The notes under the pieces are model-generated. The model saw only the letters and a program-made list of their open reading frames with translations, was not told the DNA's origin and did no database searches. Both the position numbers and the translations under genes were made by a program. A stretch of DNA of 64,000 nucleotides, from assembly GCA_017590115.1 (NCBI GenBank), contig JAGGNK010008781.1, positions 1,272,911-1,336,910 on the forward strand. Reading direction: 5' to 3'. The DNA comes from Montifringilla adamsi. Its lineage: Eukaryota > Chordata > Aves > Passeriformes > Passeridae. This document shows positions 56,711-64,000 of this stretch, in pieces; the first letter of the stretch is position 1, and each line of letters opens with the position of its first letter.

Positions 56711-59700
56711 TTTTGATGAGAAACTGCATCTATTTGTACAATTGCTGCAAAGGATTTATGGTTGGCACGCATTCCCCTCCATTTCTGTCTTCCTGCCTGG
56801 TGGGGGACACAAATGGATGGGGTTTTTTTTGGTCTTTTTGCTGCTTTTGTGGTTGTTTGGTTGTATTTTGTGTCTCGAGAACAGCTGCATGCACAGGAGT
56901 ACCCAAATATTTGGGGAAATTGTGTGCCAGCAGCACAGAAGTGCTCACCTTTCCCCTGGCCTGGAACTCTGTGATCCTTCTGCAGAGATCCCTGGCACGA
57001 CTGCCTCAGAAATGGCTGTGGAGCCAATTAATGATAAATTATTGATATTGGCAGCTCTGTGCTGTTTCCCCCAGCTGTTGCTCACACTTCTCACGTGTCT
57101 TCAGTTCTGCTCTGATTTACATAAAAGCAGGCAAGATGCTTTCCCATGTCCTTCTGGTTTGAATATGGGAAGTTCACTTCCAGCCTGGGACAGACTGATC
57201 CTTTCCTGCCTCCTCAGATGTCTGGGTGTAAAACTGAAGTTTAAAATCCCATGTTAACCCGCTGCGAAACACTTACAAGGTCAATCTAAGTATTTGAAAC
57301 TTTTGCAGCCAAACCTGGTTTAATTTCCTGAGCTGAGCTCTGGTGGTACCCCGTTGTCAGCCTGAAGGTGACCTCCAGGGTGGCCCATGCAGAGAGATTT
57401 CAGGATGCATTATCCAAGCTGCACCATCCCCTCTGACTCCTGGCTCAGTGCTAATGGACAGCTGATGACTCATTCCAGAGCACAGACTCTGATTTTATTT
57501 AAAAAAACTAAAATAAAATTATCCTGTCACTTTTAAAACGATCCAAACCTTCCAGAACAATGAAGAGCAGATGAAAGGGCTGCTGGAGCTCTCAGGATGA
57601 GCCCTGCTTTTGACTCCCTGCCATTTTGATACTCTGCTGTAATTGCAGCATTTCAGTTACACTTTTTCCAGTTGTTTAGTTCCAGGAATTTTGCTGCTTG
57701 ATTCTATCTGTCCTTTCTCCTCAGAACAAAATTATTTGTCTCCACTGGCATGTGCAGGCATTTGAGCCTCCATCCCCAAGGTTTGGGTACCAGCTTTGCT
57801 TTCCATTTGGTTTTTTTGGTGTTCTCACTCCCTGGGAAGGGGCTGGATCATTTCTTTTGGAGCTAGTAGCACATGAGAGCTTCCTTCTGCAGGAATCACG
57901 CTCAGGATTTGCTCCCCAGGAGATAAAAAAACCTTCCCTAAGTCATTTTCTCCCAGCACAGCTCCTTGCCATTTGCCCATTGTTTCTGTTCCCCCGGCAT
58001 GGGATTCCTTTTGTCCCACTGAGATTTCCTTTGCTTCCAGCTGGGGTTACTCTGCTGAAAGCTCTTTATTAAACCTGGGATCTCCTGCTCTCCAGAGAGA
58101 GCTCTGTGTCCTGCTCAGCTCTGGAGGTTCATGCCTCTAAACCTGAATTTTCTGGCTTAGGATCTCCAAGCTTGCCGCCCCAAGGACAGGCTCTGTTCCC
58201 ACCTGACTTCCACGGCTCTTGCTGTTGCTTTGAGGCTGTGCCTCTTCTTCCATGCTCACAGGGAGCCACCTTAATCTCTGCATGGTGTCATTAAACCCAA
58301 CCCCAAGGAGATTTCTTTCTTAACCTCACATCTGGGTCTTCCCCCAAAGCCAGGCTTTGTTGGGAAGGGATCACTTTCTGTCTTCCTGACCAAAACTTAT
58401 CCTGGTTTTCCCTCTGCTGGGGCCATTTCAAGACATTTTTGGTGCTGTAAATGAATTTAAGGCCTTCCCTCTGCAAATCACCCCCACACCTCCCATGGTC
58501 CAGGTTTTTGTGGACCCACAGTGAGCAAGGGTTTGCTCACAAAATGCACCCAGGAGGTTTTACCTCTGAAATGCTGCATATAAACCTGAGAGGATTGCTG
58601 TCATTCACAAAGGGGGGAGTGAATTTTCTTGTCTTGTTTAGAAGATTTCTTTCTGTTTAATTTTTCATTTTCTTTTTCCTTTTATGATTCTTCTAGTTAA
58701 ATATATATATTTTAAGTTGTTTGCACATGGCAGTTTTCACATCTGAGGGAGGATGGACTTGGATTGTGAGGATTTTTTCCCAGTAAAAGGCTTCCTGACA
58801 ATCCCTGACAATCCTGCATTTATATCTTTTTTATTCCATTGCTGTTTCCACTCCCCACCTCTGTGAACAAACAGGGCTGCAGAATGTGAGACGCTGCTCG
58901 AGTTTTCTGAATCTCGGGATAACATCAGGGAAAATTCAATAGATTCATTCTCTGACGCCTTCCCACAAAATACAAACGCTCAACCCCCAGCTCAAACTGC
59001 CAGACTGTTACAAAACTCAGCTAAAACTGAACATTAGCACGTGTGCTCCTCACACACACAAAAATCTCAATTTTGGTCAAGATGAAAGTTGTAATTATTT
59101 TAAGAAAACACACAGCATTAGTGTGTGCTGAACTACAACATCTACAAAGCCTGAGTCTGCTGACAGTTGGCAGCAAGGGTGGGTTTTGATTAAGTAGGCC
59201 AAGAACACTGGAAAAAATGAGAAATTCTGTATTTATCTCTGCTGCAGACAGAGGGGTGGGCGAGCAGCTGCCTCCACAGATGAGTGCAGAGCTGCTCCTT
59301 GGCCAACGTGCAGCTCAAATGGATTAAAGGAGCCCAGGGTTTGGTTTGCTGCTGTTCAGGGGAAAATGGAGCAAGGAGGAAGCTGGGAGAGGAAATATTA
59401 CCAGGCACCTGCAGATTCAAGTTTTATTTGTTCAGCAGAGAAGTGCCCAGTCCTTCTGTGATTAACTGAGAATGTGGGCTTGTGAAAAGCTGGAAAGATG
59501 GTGAGAAAACTCAGCTTTGTTACCCATCAAATAGCACACCAGTATTTCACATACAACTGGGATTCTTTGATTAACTTGCTCTTCCTTGAGTGCCGTTTCT
59601 TTGTAAGGAGAATTGAAGGAATTGGGAAAAGTTTAAGACATTCCATTAAAATCCGTGCACATCCATGAATTTATCTCATGGGTGCAAGTAAAAATCGATG

Positions 59701-60884
59701 GGAAAATTTGCTGAGCTTCAATTTGCCCCGTTGATGACTTAGGATATCAAAACCTTTTCCTCCAGGATGATTCAATTCATCCTTCACCCCTTTAACCACA
59801 GGACAGTCCTCAGGGCTTGGCCTCAATTCCAATCCAGTTGCAGGGGATTTTGGAAACTGTTCCATTATTTTGTAAAATTGTTTCTTTATTTCCTGGTAAT
59901 TGTCCCTTTTGTTTCCAAGGTAAACTTGAGGAGGCAAAATAAAATTTACACGTGGTAAGGCTACAAAAGGAAGATTTTGAGGAATGAATAAATAAATATT
60001 CCCAGTGCCTTGTGTGATGTGAAACCCATATTCTCACCTGACAGAGTAAAAGATCTACTTGGAAAAGCTCAGATTTGAGAGGTTTTTCATTCTTAGACTG
60101 GATCCTGGACCTGTAGGATGTAGAGATGGTCTTTAGTCTCACAAGTGGCATTGCAAGTGGAACATAGAGTCTGGATTTTACTGCTCAAATTACCTAAATA
60201 ATGGCCATTTCTAGATGAAGACGATTTGAAAGGCATAGATGTTCTCAATGTGAGCTGTGGGGGAAGCTTGCAGAGATTTTAATCAGTGAAGCAAAATTTC
60301 TGGAGAGGATTCAATCTCCTCTTCCCTTTTGGGACCCTGAAGTTTCTGAAGCCAATGCTGACAGGAACTGACACAGCCAAATGCAGCAGCAGTGCTCGAG
60401 GATGATCTTATCAACCCTGAAAGCAGCCCTGGTGATTGGAGTTTTGATCCAGCTTTTCAATGCAGTCTCCTTGCTAACTAAATGTTCCATCTGGCTTGGC
60501 TGGTGTTTATCCAAGTGCTCTGGGTTTCTGACCTGTCAGTGCAGATGTGGGCTGTGCTCTTAATTCAGATTTATTTTCCTCAGCAAGAGCAGTGGAGGGG
60601 AGCAGTGTTGGTTTGATAGCCCAGGAAAAGGAGGTTGGTAGGACCAATTTCAAGTCTATTCTTACCATCACTCCTATCCTGCAAAAACCAATTAGAAGTT
60701 GCTCAGCAATGCTGTGGAGATGGTGCTTCAAAGCCAGGGACTCAAAAATGGATCCTCTTCCACTGGACTGATGGGCTATCTCCCTGCCAGGTGCTTATAA
60801 ACACGTTTTAAAATAGTAGAGACTTTCATCTAGGTACACAAGATCCGTGTGATTTAAGGATTGCACAGAGCAGCCAGATTTGCC
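56711..60884. other. Unique noncoding DNA
   Basis: No gene or clear repeat was recognised. Frames of up to 171 codons (56742-57257) overlap others in different frames and have no domain signature. Confidence 0.5.
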
Positions 60885-61015
60885 CGTTTGTACGTGGAAA
60901 ATTGAAATACCAGATGGCAGCCAGAAGCCCAGGGTGAGTCTGCAGACCAGCAGCAGAGCTGATAATTGAACCTCTGAACTGCAAGCAGTGCTCTGCCCTC
61001 CGAGTTACACAAATT
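60885..61015 (+). mobile_element. Probable MIR-type SINE relic, 3' half
   Basis: 'tgcccgtttgtacgtggaaa' followed by 'attgaaat' resembles 'ccccattttacagatggggaaactgag'. Later come 'gcagcagagctgataattga', 'acctctgaactgcaagcagt' and 'gctctgccctccgagttacac', matching the MIR tail 'ggcagagc.gggattgaacc...gactccaag..agtgctctaaccac.gagctacac'. Boundaries are approximate and divergence is high. Confidence 0.5.
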
Positions 61016-64000
61016 GTTACTGATAAATGTCACTAATAGTGCTCCCACGTCCCTTAACTCTCACACTGCAGCAAATTGCCTGCTCAGAGCAGCACAGGAG
61101 ATGTGACTGCCCCTTGTGAAGGGGAATCTGGTGAGGGAAGGACGAGGAGCAGAGATCTGTGATCCACAACCCAGGCAGCCCAGGGACATGGGTTTGGGGT
61201 GTGCAGGGTGGGCCCTGCCTGTGGAAGAGGGCACAGGGATTGCACTTGGAGATAGAAATGAATAAATTGAGAAAATGGAACTGACTGGTGGGACTGGGAG
61301 GTGGAAATCTGCACAAAGAACGACAGGGGAGAACAGCCCCGAGAGGGAAAAGGGAGCCCAGCTTGTGCTGCTCTCTGACCTGAAATATGCAGTCATGAGC
61401 TAGTCAGGTGAGAAATCTGCACAATCTTGAGAATAAAACTCAGCTGTCACCTCATAATAAAAGTGACTGGTGCCTCTGGGAATGAAGAACAAGCTCTGGC
61501 TAAGCAAACTGCAAGGGCTGTTCATCATCACACAGAGCTGGACGTGCTTTCCATTTACTTGTTACTTTCCCCCCACCCCTTTCAAATCGCACCCATAAGT
61601 CATGGGAGGGGGAAATCTCAATACTCAGCTTCATTAGACAGAGTTATTCTTTGGAATTCAGGGCAAGGAGCATATGGAAATTTCTCCAGCAAAGAACAGA
61701 CACTGCACCCAGAATAAGAATCAGCGGGTGCAATATTGAAATGAGTGCCATTATGGGTTATTTTGAGTGAGACCTTGATATGATTGAAATTCAATTACCT
61801 CTCCTGCTTTGAAGGGCCAAGTAGCTCAGAGAACACAAAGTGAGACCAGAAGGATTAAGAGAACAAAGAATCTGTGTTGATTGTTGTTCTTGGTAATTCA
61901 GGCTGTAACCTACTCTGAGAGCCCTGGGGTTGCAGACAGAAGATGTTGTTTGTGCCATGGCTGTGTTCAGATCTCCTGGTCAAAGACAGGCTGTGCACAG
62001 CTGATCCCTTGAGCAGCCAGAACATCTTTGGTAGCACCAGCCTTGTTTGTAACTCGCCCTGAATCCATGACTGTCCCGAAAACTTGTTGATTACATGACT
62101 TTATGTCTAATTTGCATATTCTTCTTCTTTTAGCCTGCATTTTCTGCCTCTAGTCAAAGGCTTTTCCCTTCTCTGTCATAATATGAATTTTGCCATTAAA
62201 ATGGGGTGTGTAGATGTAGGGTGAGAGCAGACAAATGGTGTGGGCCCAAACCACACTGCATTTATAACCAAATGGGTGAGATACTGGATGCTCAAAACTC
62301 CATGGCTGTGGCCTCTTGCAGTGCTGGGTGACAGGAAGACAGAGATTTAAATCTGTTGCTCAACAGGATTCACTTTTATTTGTAACATGACTGTTCTGTT
62401 AAAATTTTGCTATGACTTTTTCCAAACCAAAACATTTGGTTCAGGGTGTGTCTGAGCAAGTGGCACCCTGCTCTCCTGGAAAATTTAAGAATGCTGAGGC
62501 AAAGTGTTGTTTTGGAAGAAAAATCTCCTTTCTCTACTATGCTGCTCTAAATCCAACCTGTCCCCAGAAGAATGCTTGTGCAGTGTCACCCTGTTCTTTT
62601 GAGTTCTTCCAAGCCTTCTGATGTTTACATTCTTGTAACAAGCTTTCTCATGGACTTTATGTAAATAATTAATTGTTTTGCATTCTTTTCTGGAGGAGGA
62701 GAAATTTGATGGTCTGTTGGTTTGTCCAGTGTCACTGGAGAGGTGGCACTGTCACCCTCCAATCCACTGTCACTTTTGGAAATCTAGAAATGTTGGGTCA
62801 GAATTAAACTGCCCTTTTTTTTTTCTACCTTGGAGAATCCAGTGTCCACATCTTTCTGTTTCGTGTCCTAGAGTGACAGTGCAGGAATTCCACCCTGGAG
62901 CAGCCACAGGACAGAGGTGATTGTGTGCATTTGTGACCTCAGCCTGGGGAAGGAGCAGCAGTACTTTAGAACCAGCCTTTAGTACTTACACTTCATTACT
63001 TCAGACACCACTTTAGCAGCAGCCTCTGCCCAGGCAGCTCTCTGGATGCCTCTGGCCATGCTTGGCCACTCCAGCTTCAGAGCAGTGAGGATGTTTTCCA
63101 GCCATTCCTGCCTCCAGCCAGCTCAGCAGCCCTGCAGGGATGCTCTGGGTCTCCCCCTGAGCTGGCATTTCCCATCCTTCCACTCCTGACACCTTTGCAC
63201 CAGGATGGAGAAGTCAGAGCCCCAGTCTCAGTGTGGCAGCACAGGAAATCTTGGGTTTGTAGCCCACAGGACTCGAAGAGAAAGCTCAGGCTGAGATTTG
63301 TGTTGCTAAGGGGATAGTGCATTTGTAGCAGATTTATTCCTTGCTTTCTCCTTTGTAAATATTTCCTAACTCACATTTTTAATGTGGATTCCATTCCTTT
63401 CTTACACACCCTTTTAATGCAGAAATGTGATTATCGGTATTTTTAAAAAAATAATAACTTGTAATGATCACAGCACTATAATGGAAACAAACTGAATTTG
63501 AATTCCATTTTAGGGCTCATTCAATGTAAAAACAGGCTTTAGGCATAAGTGCAGCTTTGCACATGCCCCCACACTAACAGAGATATAATGCAACATTTCC
63601 TTAATGGCTCTAAAAGCAACTACAGCCAAATAAACCCCTTTAGGATAGAGAGATGTACATAATTAGAGTTGTAGATCTCAGATTATTCCATTTATCTTTG
63701 ACTCCTTACGAGCTGCATTGTCCTGTGCCCCTGCATAGAGTCTGGCTCCAGCAATTGCACAAAGGCAATTGTTATAAATGCCTTTGCCTTCTCTGGAAAT
63801 TAGAATTCAAATTTTGTCCTTTCAAACACTCAGCAAAGAATGTCTCTGAAATTACCATTCAATAGGTAACATGGGATTATTGCCACATCCATTTCCTTCA
63901 GCTCAGCCTAAAAGCTGTTCCTTGGTCAGTTCAATCACCATTCCCCCTTGGAAATGCTCAGCCTGTGGCTTGCTCCTCTCCCTGGATCACCGGAGCTTTT
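61016..64000. other. Unique noncoding DNA
   Basis: No gene or recognised repeat. 63350-63900 is AT-rich unique sequence with ATTA-type cores. Confidence 0.5.

Noticed and set aside
1..64000. A CRISPR array, toxin-antitoxin or other defence system
   Set aside because: The sequence is vertebrate. The tandem arrays have no unique spacers of constant length and no cas-like or other system genes are present.

Overview
This window looks like nuclear DNA from a bird, most likely a songbird. Gene-sized ORFs are absent apart from ones made by tandem repeats. The interspersed repeats are 3' stubs of CR1 LINEs, solo LTRs of endogenous retroviruses whose 3' ends resemble songbird ERVK and ERVL LTRs (recognised from memory, no database run), and a few very decayed MIR-type SINEs. 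Minisatellites are unusually numerous. No protein-coding exon, tRNA, rRNA, CRISPR array or bacterial-type operon could be supported. The window is best read as intergenic DNA or the inside of a very long intron. Almost every ORF here is a chance ORF, often one kept open by a tandem repeat whose unit lacks stop codons.

Layout. 1-9.6 kb: mostly unique AT-rich sequence with one old LTR fragment (about 3.66-3.93 kb) and short tandem repeats. 9.6-10.2 kb: a minisatellite with a 116-bp dimeric higher-order unit. 11.8-13.35 kb: a minisatellite-rich block that appears twice, once on each side of a 25-base N gap. It looks like two versions of one locus left unmerged by the assembler. 16.3-16.7 kb: an 11-unit minisatellite. 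20.5-22.7 kb: a CR1 stub, a 91-bp duplication, a minus-strand ERVL-like LTR, a 57-bp tandem repeat and a very AT-rich block. 26.8-27.3 kb: a minus-strand solo LTR with perfect 6-bp target-site duplications (TSDs) and an internal hexanucleotide expansion. 29.64-30.08 kb: an LTR of the same family as the one near 3.7 kb. 32.5 kb: a second CR1 stub. 36.0-36.2 kb: AT-rich low complexity. 38.3-38.8 kb, 39.36-39.55 kb and 39.89-39.96 kb: three different tandem arrays. 40.1-40.46 kb: a second solo LTR with perfect 6-bp TSDs. 43.13-43.82 kb: a 17-copy 40-bp minisatellite, each unit able to fold into a hairpin. 50.26-50.53 kb: a 94-bp tandem repeat. 51.0-51.2 kb: a TA-rich tract with a perfect 20-bp inverted repeat. 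55.1-61.0 kb: three probable MIR relics in otherwise unique DNA.

Nothing in the window forms a pathway or gene system. The most informative signals are the probable false duplication at the gap, the two solo LTRs with intact TSDs, and the dense, structurally varied minisatellites. Several AT-rich unique stretches with homeodomain-type TAAT cores could be conserved noncoding elements, but conservation cannot be judged from one sequence.
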